DNA of 64,000 nucleotides from an uncultured Prevotellaceae bacterium (GCA_900320565.1 ONSR01000009.1:58408-122407); one strand, 5' to 3'. Positions 7,400-16,962 are shown, numbered from the stretch's first letter. The notes: generated from the letters alone by a model not told the origin. Program-made: numbers and translations.

Positions 7400-8452
7400 A
7401 TGCCTAAGCAAGAAATCATCATAAGCAAGGACTTGAGTCAGGATGTCGAGGGAGCCATCGCAAGATGCCAGCACGACCGCCTCTTTGTACTTACGGATTC
7501 GACCACTCTTCGCCTGTGTTGGCCACTCGTAAGCGCTTTTCCGTGCTTCGAATCGGCACAGATGATTACGATTGGAGACACGGACGAGAACAAGACGCTC
7601 GACTCCCTTTCAAGCGTCTGGACTGCCCTGCAGAAGGGTGGTGCCACGCGTCATTCGCTCCTTGTAAACCTTGGCGGAGGCATGGTGACAGACCTGGGAG
7701 GCTTTGCCGCAAGCACATTCAAACGCGGAATGGCCTACATCAACATCCCAACAACCCTGCTGAGTCAGGTGGATGCGAGTGTTGGAGGCAAGACAGGCAT
7801 TAACTTTGGAGGCTTGAAGAACGAGATTGGCGTCTTCAACTGCGCAGCCTCAGTCATCCTCTCGAGCGAGTTCCTACGTTCGCTCGACATGAAAAACATC
7901 CTCTCTGGCTATGCCGAGATGCTCAAGCACGGTCTCATCAGCGACGAACAGAGCCTTACAGAGTTACTCCGTTTCGACCTCGAAGAACTCGATTTCACTG
8001 AGTTGGGAAGGCTCGTCAGCAAGAGTGTCAGCATCAAGGAGCGTATCGTTGAGGAAGACCCGACTGAGAAAGGCATCCGAAAAGCCCTGAACCTGGGGCA
8101 CACAGCAGGTCATGCTCTCGAGAGTATGGCGTTGGAAAAGGGGCGGCCAGTCCTGCATGGCTATGCCGTTGCATGGGGTCTCATCTGCGAGCTCTACTTG
8201 AGTGTCGTGAAATGTGACTTCCCAAAAGAGCGGCTTCGACAAACCGTGCAATTCATCAAAATGCATTATGGCGACCCTTTACTCGACTGTAAGCAGTACG
8301 AACGCCTCTACGAGTTCATGAAACACGATAAGAAAAACGAGGGATACAGCATCAACTTCACCTTGCTTGGCAACGTCGGAGACATCCGAATCAACCAGCA
8401 AGCCACCAAGGATGAGATATTTGAAATGCTCGACTTCCTCCGCGAAGGATAG
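7400..8452 (+). CDS. aroB: 3-dehydroquinate synthase
   Basis: A 350-residue cytoplasmic enzyme, normal AroB length, converting DAHP to 3-dehydroquinate in the shikimate pathway with NAD and a divalent metal. Visible motifs are the glycine-rich NAD site NLGGGMVTDLGGF (~89-101), the substrate segment PTTLLSQVDASVGGKTGIN, and the metal-ligand regions GYAEMLKHGL, LNLGHTAGHALE and LHGYAVAWGL. I chose ATG 7400 because the promoter element at 7366-7373 excludes earlier starts. It is followed 25 bases later by the GH95 gene, with which it shares no obvious function. Confidence 0.95.
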   Translation: MPKQEIIISKDLSQDVEGAIARCQHDRLFVLTDSTTLRLCWPLVSAFPCFESAQMITIGDTDENKTLDSLSSVWTALQKGGATRHSLLVNLGGGMVTDLGGFAASTFKRGMAYINIPTTLLSQVDASVGGKTGINFGGLKNEIGVFNCAASVILSSEFLRSLDMKNILSGYAEMLKHGLISDEQSLTELLRFDLEELDFTELGRLVSKSVSIKERIVEEDPTEKGIRKALNLGHTAGHALESMALEKGRPVLHGYAVAWGLICELYLSVVKCDFPKERLRQTVQFIKMHYGDPLLDCKQYERLYEFMKHDKKNEGYSINFTLLGNVGDIRINQQATKDEIFEMLDFLREG

Positions 8453-8477
8453 ATAACGACTAAAACTAATACCTGAT

Positions 8478-11400
8478 ATGAAACGATTCGCTTTTTCATT
8501 ACTTATTCTGATGCTCGCCAGTTTGGCAGGAGCAGCCGACCTCACGAATGCACGTTGGTACACAATCAAAGTGGCTAACGGCGGCTATCTCAGCACGAAA
8601 ACAGGCTATAGAGACGGCGTCAATCTGTTACTCAGCAATACAACAGAAGATACGAGCGACAACGGACTTTGGACTTTCATTGGCAACGAGACCGACGGCT
8701 ACACGTTCTACAACAAGGCTCGAGGTGGAAGTTACGTCCTTGGCATGAGTGGCTCGGAAGCAAATGGCCGCGCTAAGATGGTGGCTGAAAGCAGCACGAC
8801 AACTGTCACGAAGTTCGACATGGGCAAGAACGGCGAAGGGTTCTGGATAAAAGACCACGGTTCGACAAGCAAATACTGGAACAAACGCGGCAACTTCCTC
8901 GCGTATTGGGACAACTCGGCAGGCAGTTCGGACGCAGGTTCTCGCTTCATTTTCACCATTCAAGGCATTCCTGACGACTTCTTCTCAACAGACGAACAGG
9001 AGAACTTCTACTACATCACATTTGCAAACTCCGACCTTGTCATGCAGGACATGGGTGCTTCGAAGAACATCACGACACAAGGCCGCAAGTATGGAGAGCA
9101 GTCGCAACTCTGGAAACTCGTAGGAAGCGAAAAGAACTTTCAACTCGTCAACAAAGGTTCTGGACGTCGTGTCTATTACGATGGGAGTCGCATCAAGACC
9201 CGAACGACCGCCGACGGCAACGGCTTTACCATCGAGGCAACGACCAATACAAACAATGTAGGCAAGTACGAGATATCGTGGAACGGTGCAGCTTCGGCGG
9301 CCAATCGTTACTTCAATCAATGGGGCGGAACTGGGGTCGGCAAGGAAATCGGACTTTGGCAAGCAGCCGATGCCAACAATATCCTCTACCTCATTGCTGA
9401 AGCCGACGTGCTGCCTTCTGAATTTTGTGTAGGCGAGAAAGGCACAAGACCAAGCGACATCCACGACTTCTCCCTTTGGTACGACACGCCAGCAACTGCT
9501 ACAGGTGTCAGCGACACTTGGATGGAATATGCGCTTCCCATGGGTAACGGACAGATTGGCGCTACCATTCGAGGCGGCGTGCTTTGTGATGACATCCAGT
9601 TCAACGAGAAGACTTTGTGGAGTGGATACACGACAAACGGCAGTTCGGTTGGTCAAGGCTACTTCCAGAACTTCGGTTCCATCCTCGTCAAGGACAAGAG
9701 CGGCACCTTCTCGGCTGTCGCTTCCGAAGGCAAAACCATCGAGAACTACAATCGCTATCTCGACATCATCGACGGTGTGGCTGGCGTAAACTTCCAATCT
9801 GCCGACCATCAGACGAGCTTCCACCGTCGCTATTTTGCCTCTGCGACAAACAAAGTCTTCGTGGCACACTATGAAGCAGAAGGCACTGAGCCACTGTCAC
9901 TTAACGTGAGTTATGCTCCAGACAAGCAGATTAATGCAGGCGCTGTGACCTATGCGACAGAAGATGATGGCACGGCATCCGCAACGTTCTCTGGAAAGCT
10001 GCAGATTGTCAGCTACAACACACGCTTCAAAGTCAAGACAGACGGCACGTTGAATGCTACGGCAGAGGGTATCAATGTGACTGGCGCAACGTGGATGGAC
10101 ATCATCATGGCTGCTGCTACGGACTACGATGCGAGCAAGGCTTCTTGCACGTCAGGGCAGTCTTCCTCCGAGTTGTCGAATGTTGTAAGTACTCGCATAA
10201 ATGAGGCCATCGGGAAAGGCTACACGTCACTCCTCGCCGACCACAAGGCTGCGCATAGTGCTTTGATGAATCGCGTCAACTTGCAACTTGGCGAAAGTTC
10301 TACGAAGACGACAGAAGACCTCATCAAGTTCTACAATGCCTCCGAACAGAACAAACTGAGTAGCGACGGACTTTTCCTCGAAGCGCTCTACTTCCAGTAT
10401 GGCCGCTACTTCACGATAGGTGCGAACCTCGACACAACAATCCACGCGCCGTCGAACCTGCAAGGCATTTGGAACGACCGAAGCAACACATCGTTCTGGC
10501 ATTGCGACATTCATGCCGACATCAATGTGCAGATGAATTATTGGCCTGCCGACCCGTCGAATCTCTCTGAGATGCACTTGCCTTTCCTCAATCACATCCT
10601 CGACCTTGGCGCTCCTGACAGCAATTCGCCGTGGTATCAACTGGCTAAGAAGATAAAGAGTGGCGCAAACGGATGGACGGTAGCTGTGGAGAACAACATC
10701 TTTGGCGGCACCTCGACGTGGAGCAACGGCAGCATGAAGACGCTCGGAGCCTGGTATTGTACGCACCTCTGGCGCTACTACAAGTACACGATGGACAGGG
10801 AGTTCCTGAAGAAAGCCTTGCCTGTCATGTACCAATGCGCGCTCTTCATCAGGTCTATCGCCACGAAAGACAGCAACGGACTCTACGAAATCAAGGACGA
10901 ATGGAGCCCCGAACATGGTCCCACGGATGTGACCGCGTTCGCACAACAAACAAGTTACGAGCTCTTGGACGAAGTGATGAAAGGTCATGCGGAACTTGGT
11001 GACGAGTCTCCACTGACGGCTTCTGACATCGAGGCCATTCAAGCCCTCTACGACAACTTCGATAAAGGCCTTTGGGTTGAGACTTATAACGGCAAGGACT
11101 GCATCTCCGAATGGAAAAACAACGCACTCTCCGACCCAGGACATCGCCACCTTTCCCACCTGATGTGCCTCTATCCGTTCTCGCAGGTCAGTGCCTTTGA
11201 CCAGACGAGAAGCGGCATACGTCTGTTCCAAGCGGCTTATAATGGACAGATTGCACGCAATGGAGATGTGACGGGATGGTCAATGGGATGGCAGACAAAC
11301 ACCTACAGCCGTTGCCTCGATGGTGACCGAGCCCGAAAGAACCTCTCGCTTGCTTTGCGTCATTCGGGCAGTTATGTCATCGAGATGGGCAACTACGGTG

Positions 11401-11930
11401 GCTGCTACTACAACCTCTTCGATGCGCATTCGCCTTTCCAGATTGACGGCAACTACGGCTGCACCAGTGGCATCTGCGAGATGTTGCTGCAATCCTACGA
11501 CGACGTCATAACCATCCTGCCTGCCCTACCCTCTGCTTGGAAGGAAGGCAGTGTTACGGGATTGAAAGCTCAGGGCAACTTCATTGTCAGTGAGACTTGG
11601 CAAGACGGCAAGGCTACGAGCATTACCATCAAAAGCAATGCAGGCCAACCTTTGCGTATCCGTTATGAAGGACTTGAGGATTACTACATCCGTCTGAATG
11701 GCGAGAAAGTGACACCGACCAACGATGGCGAAGTCTATACCATTCCCAATGTGAAGGAAGGCGACGTCGTTACCATTGACAAGGAAGACCCCGATGGCTT
11801 GGAGACTGTTCGCCGCCCTTTTGGCGACGGAGCAGAGGCAAAGCTCTACAACCTCGCAGGACAGCCCGTCGGAAAGGATAAGCCGACGAAGGGTATCGTT
11901 GTGCAGAAAGGGAAGAAAATCATTAAATAA
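8478..11930 (+). CDS. secreted GH95 alpha-L-fucosidase with N-terminal lectin-like region
   Basis: A 1150-residue protein. A signal peptide (FAFSLLILMLASLAGAA) is followed by two beta-trefoil-like, ricin-style stretches (~20-300; repeated LWTFIG/LWKLVG and GRYVLGM-type turns). The GH95 body starts near 325 with SLWYDTPATATG...YALPMGNGQIGATIRGG. Conserved family blocks are LQGIWND and DIHADINVQMNYWP (~660-685), the Glu-bearing EWSPEHGPTD (~808) and FQIDGNYGCTSG with the base Asp near 988. GH95 enzymes invert alpha-1,2-fucosyl or alpha-L-galactosyl linkages on host and plant glycans; which of the two is not decidable here. The last ~40 residues form the shared C-terminal tag (LYNLAGQPVG...GIVVQKGKKIIK). 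A GTG start of the next gene follows the stop with no gap. Confidence 0.92.
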   Translation: MKRFAFSLLILMLASLAGAADLTNARWYTIKVANGGYLSTKTGYRDGVNLLLSNTTEDTSDNGLWTFIGNETDGYTFYNKARGGSYVLGMSGSEANGRAKMVAESSTTTVTKFDMGKNGEGFWIKDHGSTSKYWNKRGNFLAYWDNSAGSSDAGSRFIFTIQGIPDDFFSTDEQENFYYITFANSDLVMQDMGASKNITTQGRKYGEQSQLWKLVGSEKNFQLVNKGSGRRVYYDGSRIKTRTTADGNGFTIEATTNTNNVGKYEISWNGAASAANRYFNQWGGTGVGKEIGLWQAADANNILYLIAEADVLPSEFCVGEKGTRPSDIHDFSLWYDTPATATGVSDTWMEYALPMGNGQIGATIRGGVLCDDIQFNEKTLWSGYTTNGSSVGQGYFQNFGSILVKDKSGTFSAVASEGKTIENYNRYLDIIDGVAGVNFQSADHQTSFHRRYFASATNKVFVAHYEAEGTEPLSLNVSYAPDKQINAGAVTYATEDDGTASATFSGKLQIVSYNTRFKVKTDGTLNATAEGINVTGATWMDIIMAAATDYDASKASCTSGQSSSELSNVVSTRINEAIGKGYTSLLADHKAAHSALMNRVNLQLGESSTKTTEDLIKFYNASEQNKLSSDGLFLEALYFQYGRYFTIGANLDTTIHAPSNLQGIWNDRSNTSFWHCDIHADINVQMNYWPADPSNLSEMHLPFLNHILDLGAPDSNSPWYQLAKKIKSGANGWTVAVENNIFGGTSTWSNGSMKTLGAWYCTHLWRYYKYTMDREFLKKALPVMYQCALFIRSIATKDSNGLYEIKDEWSPEHGPTDVTAFAQQTSYELLDEVMKGHAELGDESPLTASDIEAIQALYDNFDKGLWVETYNGKDCISEWKNNALSDPGHRHLSHLMCLYPFSQVSAFDQTRSGIRLFQAAYNGQIARNGDVTGWSMGWQTNTYSRCLDGDRARKNLSLALRHSGSYVIEMGNYGGCYYNLFDAHSPFQIDGNYGCTSGICEMLLQSYDDVITILPALPSAWKEGSVTGLKAQGNFIVSETWQDGKATSITIKSNAGQPLRIRYEGLEDYYIRLNGEKVTPTNDGEVYTIPNVKEGDVVTIDKEDPDGLETVRRPFGDGAEAKLYNLAGQPVGKDKPTKGIVVQKGKKIIK

Positions 11931-12428
11931 GTGAGAAGTAGGTTATTCATCATCCTTTTGGGAATATCGCTGTGCATGTCGGCTCAGAGGCATTCCATAT
12001 TCCTTGGCTTAGAACTCGGCGGAGACAGAGACGAGTTCGTGGATGCCCTTGAGGACAAAGGCTTCGAGTTCGAGGAGGAGGATGACGAATGCACTGTCCT
12101 GTCGGGTCTCTTCGATGGCGTCGGTGCAAGGATTGAAGTACTGGCAACGCCTCAATCGCACACCGTTCATCTCGTCACGGTCTATTTCATCGAGATTGCA
12201 GGCAACGAAGTGGGTCTGCTGATGAAGACCAATCAGGTGCGCAAGCAGTTGAAGCGGAAGTATGGCAAATGGGACTATACCCACGAGCGGAACCTCGAAG
12301 AATGGTCTTCGCCCTATGCGCGCATCTCTTTAGGCAAGAAGCGATTGAAAGGCGATGACTTCAAGACCCTCTACGTCCAATGGCAAGACCGCAGCGGATG
12401 GGAGGCCTTGCAGAGAGAGAAGGACTAA
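11931..12428 (+). CDS. small secreted protein of unknown function
   Basis: A 165-residue protein starting with GTG immediately after the GH95 TAA. The signal peptide is RLFIILLGISLCMSAQ. The mature part begins FLGLELGGDRDEFVDALEDKGFEF, a pattern seen in short exported Bacteroidales proteins that pair a 'FLGI.hDG....F...L..KGF' start with a mixed alpha/beta body. I do not recognise a catalytic motif. The absence of a gap suggests translation coupled to the fucosidase. Its stop abuts the stop of the convergent PspC gene. Confidence 0.75.
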   Translation: MRSRLFIILLGISLCMSAQRHSIFLGLELGGDRDEFVDALEDKGFEFEEEDDECTVLSGLFDGVGARIEVLATPQSHTVHLVTVYFIEIAGNEVGLLMKTNQVRKQLKRKYGKWDYTHERNLEEWSSPYARISLGKKRLKGDDFKTLYVQWQDRSGWEALQREKD

Positions 12429-13253
12429 CTAAAAGCCAGTGAAGATAGTCCAAAACATCTTTCCCCACACGACAAAGAAGATGGTAATGGGCACCAAGAT
12501 GCAGATGCCAATAACAATCAGCACTGCCTTGAGACAGCCCTTGTTTTCGTCCTTGACAATGATGGGTTCCGAATCATTCTTGACTTGCTGAGCCAAGTTG
12601 TCGGGCGTCACCTCTCTGCCCCTCTGACGCAGACGGTCTTCTGGCGTAAGGGCAGCTGGCGTGATGAGCCACATGACGATATAAATAATAGGAAGCGGAA
12701 GACCTACGCCCAGCAGTGTTAGGGCAATTGCTCCGAGTCGCCAAATGAGGGGACTGCCTGAATCGAAATAGACAGCCAAGCCTGAACAAACGCCTCCCAG
12801 CACTTTATCGTCGGCACAACGATAGAAGCGATGCGTGCGGATATGCTGTTTGCCTTTGTCGTAAACATCATCTGCGAACCTGCCTGCCTCGTCGCTGAAG
12901 TGTTTGAAGTCTTCTTTGATGCTGCTCCTTTGCCTGTTCGAACCCTCCTGTTTATTGTAGTTTGCAAAAGCGCTCTCTGCCTTGTTTCCGTCGCTGGCAA
13001 TATCTTCCGCCTTACCAATCGTGTCGATAATGCCTTTCACGACATCGATGTCGATGGCAGTCATGCCAGCTTCCTTCTTCTTCCAGAGAAGTTCTGCCAC
13101 GCGATGTTCAATATCATCGGCAATCTCAGCACCTCCTTCCTGACGACCAAAGTAGCGTTGCATGCTCTGCAGGTAGTTCTCCAGGAGGTTGTAGGCATCT
13201 TCATCTATATTATATAATGTGCCAAACAGGTTGATGCTAATGTTCTTTTTCAT
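12429..13253 (-). CDS. PspC-domain membrane protein
   Basis: A 274-residue protein. Residues 1-85 form a helical, cytoplasmic region (NLFGTLYNIDEDAYNLLENY...EIADDIEHRVAELL) typical of Bacteroidetes PspC proteins. The PspC domain is at ~142-200 (FYRCADDKVLGGVCSGLA with two hydrophobic segments), and a further TM helix sits at 243-263. PspC relatives take part in envelope-stress responses. It follows the PadR gene by 27 bases in the same direction, and PadR-PspC pairs are a recurrent Bacteroidetes arrangement in which the regulator probably controls both genes. Confidence 0.88.
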   Translation of the reverse strand: MKKNISINLFGTLYNIDEDAYNLLENYLQSMQRYFGRQEGGAEIADDIEHRVAELLWKKKEAGMTAIDIDVVKGIIDTIGKAEDIASDGNKAESAFANYNKQEGSNRQRSSIKEDFKHFSDEAGRFADDVYDKGKQHIRTHRFYRCADDKVLGGVCSGLAVYFDSGSPLIWRLGAIALTLLGVGLPLPIIYIVMWLITPAALTPEDRLRQRGREVTPDNLAQQVKNDSEPIIVKDENKGCLKAVLIVIGICILVPITIFFVVWGKMFWTIFTGF

Positions 13254-13280
13254 TGTCTTATTGTTTTAAAGTGATTAATT

Positions 13281-13604
13281 CTAACTCTTCAGTATGTTGA
13301 CCGTTCGCAGTATTTCTTCCCAACTGGCATCGAGTTGAGCAAGTGCCTCGTGCCCATCGTCGGTCAGGACATAGTATTTGCGAGGCGGACCTTGCGTACT
13401 TTCTCGCCACTCGTAGCCCAGAAGTCCGTCACGCTTCAAACGTGAGAGCAACGGATAGAGTGTGCCCTCCATGACAATCATATCGGCTTCGTGGAGTTTT
13501 TGAATGATGTCGTTGGCATAGCAAGGTTGCTGTCTGAGCAAGAGCATGATGCAATACTCGAGCATCCCTTTGCGCATCTGCGATTTCGTGTTGTCCGTAT
13601 TCAT
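13281..13604 (-). CDS. PadR-family transcriptional regulator
   Basis: A 107-residue winged-helix repressor. RKGMLEYCIMLLLRQQPCYANDIIQKL forms helices 1-2, EGTLYPLLSRLKRDGLL is the recognition helix with the family's TLYP motif, and ESTQGPPRKYYVLTDDGHEAL is the wing. The short C-terminal helix fits the PadR-s1 type that dimerises through it. It is the first gene of the pair with PspC and has a promoter plus an inverted repeat at 13633-13672, suggesting autoregulation. No inducer is evident. Confidence 0.92.
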   Translation of the reverse strand: MNTDNTKSQMRKGMLEYCIMLLLRQQPCYANDIIQKLHEADMIVMEGTLYPLLSRLKRDGLLGYEWRESTQGPPRKYYVLTDDGHEALAQLDASWEEILRTVNILKS

Positions 13605-13632
13605 CTAACTTGAAATGTGATGTTTGACAATG

Positions 13633-13672
13633 CAAAGATAGGTATAATACGAATACCTTGTATCGCAAGGTA
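13633..13672 (-). promoter_or_regulatory. promoter and inverted-repeat operator of the PadR-PspC operon
   Basis: On the minus strand TATCTTTG (13640-13633) is a consensus -7 element 29 bases before the PadR start. TACCTTG TATCG CAAGGTA at 13654-13672 is a perfect 7 bp inverted repeat covering the -33 region, a good position for a repressor site. Confidence 0.65.
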
Positions 13673-13935
13673 CTTAAATTTAACAATCTTTAATAATTCG
13701 AAGCATTACATCGAAACCTCAGAAACGTCGAACTTGTAAAGAAATTTCTCTTGGACATTTGATTTAAGCGCATTTTTGAGCTAATGTGATAGTCAGAGAC
13801 CCCCGAAACGCAAATTCGCGCGATTTCTGCAAACTAGTAGGAATCAAATGGTTACATCACCATTTCATCAAAAGCCACAAGAGAAAAAGGACAAAAAGAA
13901 GTGTTATGCGACAAAAATCGGCGTATTTTCTCTAC

Positions 13936-14023
13936 GAACATAACACGGGGGAATCCTCAACGCAACGTAGGGCATTGGCAAACTTAACATAGGGCATTGA
14001 AAAAGGCCCTATGCCAAGTCAAC
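13936..14023 (+). repeat. 22 bp tandem array, four units
   Basis: Units begin at 13936, 13958, 13980 and 14002. The second and third share AACGTAGGGCATTG / AACATAGGGCATTG; the fourth carries the inverse GGCCCTATGCC. Weaker continuation is seen on both sides. The array fills much of the 480 bp gap between the SGNH gene end and the PadR promoter; the rest (13673-13935) shows nothing recognisable. Confidence 0.75.
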
Positions 14024-14084
14024 TCATTCGGCACTTTAGGCGAACGAATGCGGCTGAATTTTGTCGTTATTTTTCCTGCAAGTA

Positions 14085-16940
14085 CTACTTCAGAACCTTT
14101 TTCCCGTTCTGGATGTAAACACCCTTGGGTAATTTACTATTTAGCCATTTACCATTTACCATTTGATTGCCATCTGCAACCTTGCGGCCACTCAAGTCGT
14201 AAGTGCCCTTGATGCCGTTTGCATCAGAGGACGACCTGGGAAGTGTGATGCCGTCGGGGTTCTCCACCTCTTCTATCTTGAAGTACGTGCGCTTTTCTGC
14301 TGAAGGCAGATAGCAACTGAAAGGTGGCAAATTGACTGTCGATGTAACACGATAGAGGTTGGCTCCCGTCGTCTTCAGGCTATAGCCTTCGCCTGCATTC
14401 AGTGTCCTGCCAGGATAGACTCCCAGCAGAAGATTCTCCGGCCACGAGGAAGCGAGACACGCCTCCCCCACCTCATTCTTGTCGAGTGCCGTCAGTGTGA
14501 TAGCAGCCTTCGCTGTACCTTTGATGATGACAGGTGTTCCGTATGGCACGACATCACCAGCCTCAGCGATGGGCATCATTTGGACAGACGTAGAGGTGAA
14601 TCCTGTGGCGATGAAGGCAGTGCACCCCTCGGGCACTTGATAGATGTAGGGCAGGCAGACCGCCACGTATCCATTGGAGCCGAGCGTGTAGCTTCTTTCC
14701 TGCGAGCCAAGTATGCCATGCAGGTTTCGCACCTGGTCTTGTGTGAGTGCCCTGCCCCAGATGCGCACCATAGCGATATTGCCTTGGAAAGGATAGGCAC
14801 CCGTCGATGTCGCCTTATCGAATACGCCTGAAGCGTCACCACCTATGGCAAGCCATTCGGAGGGCGTCCACTCATACAGCATACATTCCTTGAAGGTCAG
14901 CCAGCGGCTGGCAGCCAGTTCACCGTTGACATAGAGTTTCGACGTATAATTTTTTCGGTCGAAGACAATAACATAGTGCGTATAGGTATCAGTAAGGCTG
15001 CCGCTGCCCACTCTGGTCCACTGCGTCTTGGCATAAGTGCCGTCCGTCTTGTTGCCCAGAGTAACTGTGCAGAACCCGATATTGCCCTGGATGTTCATAT
15101 CCATGCCAAAGCCCCAGCCACTGCCACATCCGATGGGACGCGTGCTTGCGGCGGGTAATGCAGCGCTGTTCTTGCAGAAGAGTTCTACGCTGTACGCCTC
15201 GGAAAGTCGGTTCATAATCGACGGATTGTCGCCAAGCTGATACTTGAAGAACTGCGACTTCACGCCGTTGAACTGTGCCTCATAGAAGTTGATGTCGGCA
15301 TTGTAGGCAATCGAGACATCGCCCATCTTGATAATAGGTTTATCCTGATAGGCCGGAGCACGATTGGCGGCACTGTCTGGAATGAACTCACAGTCCATGA
15401 TGAGCTCCGCCCCGAACTGCGTATCCGGCTCCGTAAAACGCTTCACATCGTCGTCATAAAGCCCCTGGGCCGCATTCTGCGTCAACGCACCGTCGTATAT
15501 CCTGGCAAAGACAAAACTGCAAGCCGACGAGTTCTCTGCACCGACACTATAGGCACCTTCCTTAGCATCGCCACCCAGACAAATCCACATGCCCTTACGC
15601 CCCTTGCTCGAGCCGCACTGAGGCATCATCATGTCCGTGCCAGCGCGAGTGCCGGTGCAGACAAGCTTGCCATTGATGAAGTAGCGCATGATGTGGCTCG
15701 TCCTGTCCATCGTGACAACCAGATGGTAGAACTTGCCCGAGACAAGAATGGAGTCGCCCGTGATGCTCTTCATGGTGCTCTTCACCCCACTCTTGTTGCA
15801 GTAGGAGAAGCTGCTTGCCAAGGCCGAGTTATAGAAAGCCCAGCCTCCGCCACCCTCCTCGTTGCCCAGGATACACGTCCTGCTGATGTTTCCGTTCTCG
15901 TCTGCCAGCCCATCCAGACGCACCAGCATCTCCCACGTCACATTGCCATTGAAGGCATTGGCCAAAGGCGAATCCAGGTCATAAGTCGCATAGAAATAGT
16001 CCGAAGCCTTAGCCTTCGAGCAGCCGTAGTACGTATCGTTCTTGGCATCATAGAAAGTGGTGGCATTGCCATGCTTGCCCACTCTGGCAGTATAAGAGCC
16101 CTGATTGACGATGCCGTCAGCCGTGAAGCTCAAGTCCAGAAGCCGCTCAGCCTCCGTCACCTCGTTCGAGCGCTTCAAGGCTCTCGTAATGATGCCCTGC
16201 GAAATCAGCTTGTTGTAGATGTTCTGAGCCATTATCTTGAAGCCGTCGGCCGTAGGATGGAGGTTGCCCGGCAGCATATAGAGCCCCCAATTATTGCTGA
16301 AGGGAATCGTGGTGCAGTCTATGTAGTACTGGCCGAACTGCTCCGCGATATACTGTATGCTGGCATTTGCATCCGCCTGCGACCATCCCTGACTATTCTT
16401 CTGTGTGACACTCTCGCCTCGAGGCAAGATGCTCAGGCAGACCACCTTCGACTCAGGATACCACGTCGTGAGCTTCCACAGAAGACGCTGGTAAGCGCCA
16501 CGGAAGGAGACAGAGTCCTTGAAGTTCTCCGTCCGGTACTCACCCAAAGGCACCTTCGACGTATTCCAGTCGTTCGTACCGCCAGCAATGAAGATGAAGT
16601 CAGGGTTGCCAGCCCTGCCAAGCGCCTTCATGCGATGGTTACTCAAGAAAGGCGCATTACTGTTGAGCACGTCGCAAGCCACACGGCTGCCGCTCCACGA
16701 AGCATTTGCCAGGAACGTCAGCCCAGACAATCGGCTCAGCTGCATCCACCAAGTGTCACCCACCTGAATGCCGTAGTTCTTCTCGCGGTCCTGGCTGTAA
16801 TATATAGCATAACCCGACGGCAGATAGTCGTAATACGTCGAGATGGAGTTCCCCAACACAGCGAAAGTCAGGCTGTCAGGGTTCTGAGCGTAAGCCTTTG
16901 CGCCCACGCACAAAAGCATCAACAAAAGCAGTCTCTTCAT
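14085..16940 (-). CDS. secreted SGNH-hydrolase protein with two LamG-type domains
   Basis: Signal peptide KRLLLLMLLCVGAKAYAQ; 951 residues from ATG 16940, chosen over the ATG at 16961 because TAACTTTG at 16970-16963 places the transcript start near there. Residues ~23-240 are an SGNH esterase: block I VLGNSIS (Ser32), Gly in SWSGS, block III GGTND (Asn123) and block V NLHPTADG (His228). The usual Asp three residues before the His is Gly225, so the triad may be incomplete. Two LamG/concanavalin-like domains follow (~260-500 and ~530-740; repeated LYVNGELAASRW and FINGKLVCTG strands, ALTQ(N/D) ends). The shared C-terminal tag ends in GVYIQNGKKVLK and contains a 7 bp repeat insertion. Probably removes ester groups from extracellular glycans. 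Confidence 0.85.
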   Translation of the reverse strand: MKRLLLLMLLCVGAKAYAQNPDSLTFAVLGNSISTYYDYLPSGYAIYYSQDREKNYGIQVGDTWWMQLSRLSGLTFLANASWSGSRVACDVLNSNAPFLSNHRMKALGRAGNPDFIFIAGGTNDWNTSKVPLGEYRTENFKDSVSFRGAYQRLLWKLTTWYPESKVVCLSILPRGESVTQKNSQGWSQADANASIQYIAEQFGQYYIDCTTIPFSNNWGLYMLPGNLHPTADGFKIMAQNIYNKLISQGIITRALKRSNEVTEAERLLDLSFTADGIVNQGSYTARVGKHGNATTFYDAKNDTYYGCSKAKASDYFYATYDLDSPLANAFNGNVTWEMLVRLDGLADENGNISRTCILGNEEGGGGWAFYNSALASSFSYCNKSGVKSTMKSITGDSILVSGKFYHLVVTMDRTSHIMRYFINGKLVCTGTRAGTDMMMPQCGSSKGRKGMWICLGGDAKEGAYSVGAENSSACSFVFARIYDGALTQNAAQGLYDDDVKRFTEPDTQFGAELIMDCEFIPDSAANRAPAYQDKPIIKMGDVSIAYNADINFYEAQFNGVKSQFFKYQLGDNPSIMNRLSEAYSVELFCKNSAALPAASTRPIGCGSGWGFGMDMNIQGNIGFCTVTLGNKTDGTYAKTQWTRVGSGSLTDTYTHYVIVFDRKNYTSKLYVNGELAASRWLTFKECMLYEWTPSEWLAIGGDASGVFDKATSTGAYPFQGNIAMVRIWGRALTQDQVRNLHGILGSQERSYTLGSNGYVAVCLPYIYQVPEGCTAFIATGFTSTSVQMMPIAEAGDVVPYGTPVIIKGTAKAAITLTALDKNEVGEACLASSWPENLLLGVYPGRTLNAGEGYSLKTTGANLYRVTSTVNLPPFSCYLPSAEKRTYFKIEEVENPDGITLPRSSSDANGIKGTYDLSGRKVADGNQMVNGKWLNSKLPKGVYIQNGKKVLK
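14131..14166 (-). repeat. 7 bp repeat block inside the C-terminal tag of the SGNH protein
   Basis: On the plus strand AATTTAC, TATTTAG, C, CATTTAC, CATTTAC, CATTTGA follow with one extra base. The gene strand shows the TAAATGG theme and encodes QMVNGKWLNSK, which widens the tag between its two conserved halves relative to the other tagged proteins. Confidence 0.7.
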
Positions 16941-16962
16941 GACTTTTAAGTATTTGTGCATG

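Noticed and set aside
15693-16949. Long open frame (418 codons) antisense to the SGNH gene
   Set aside because: No domain, signal peptide or promoter; the minus strand carries catalytic motifs and LamG strands.
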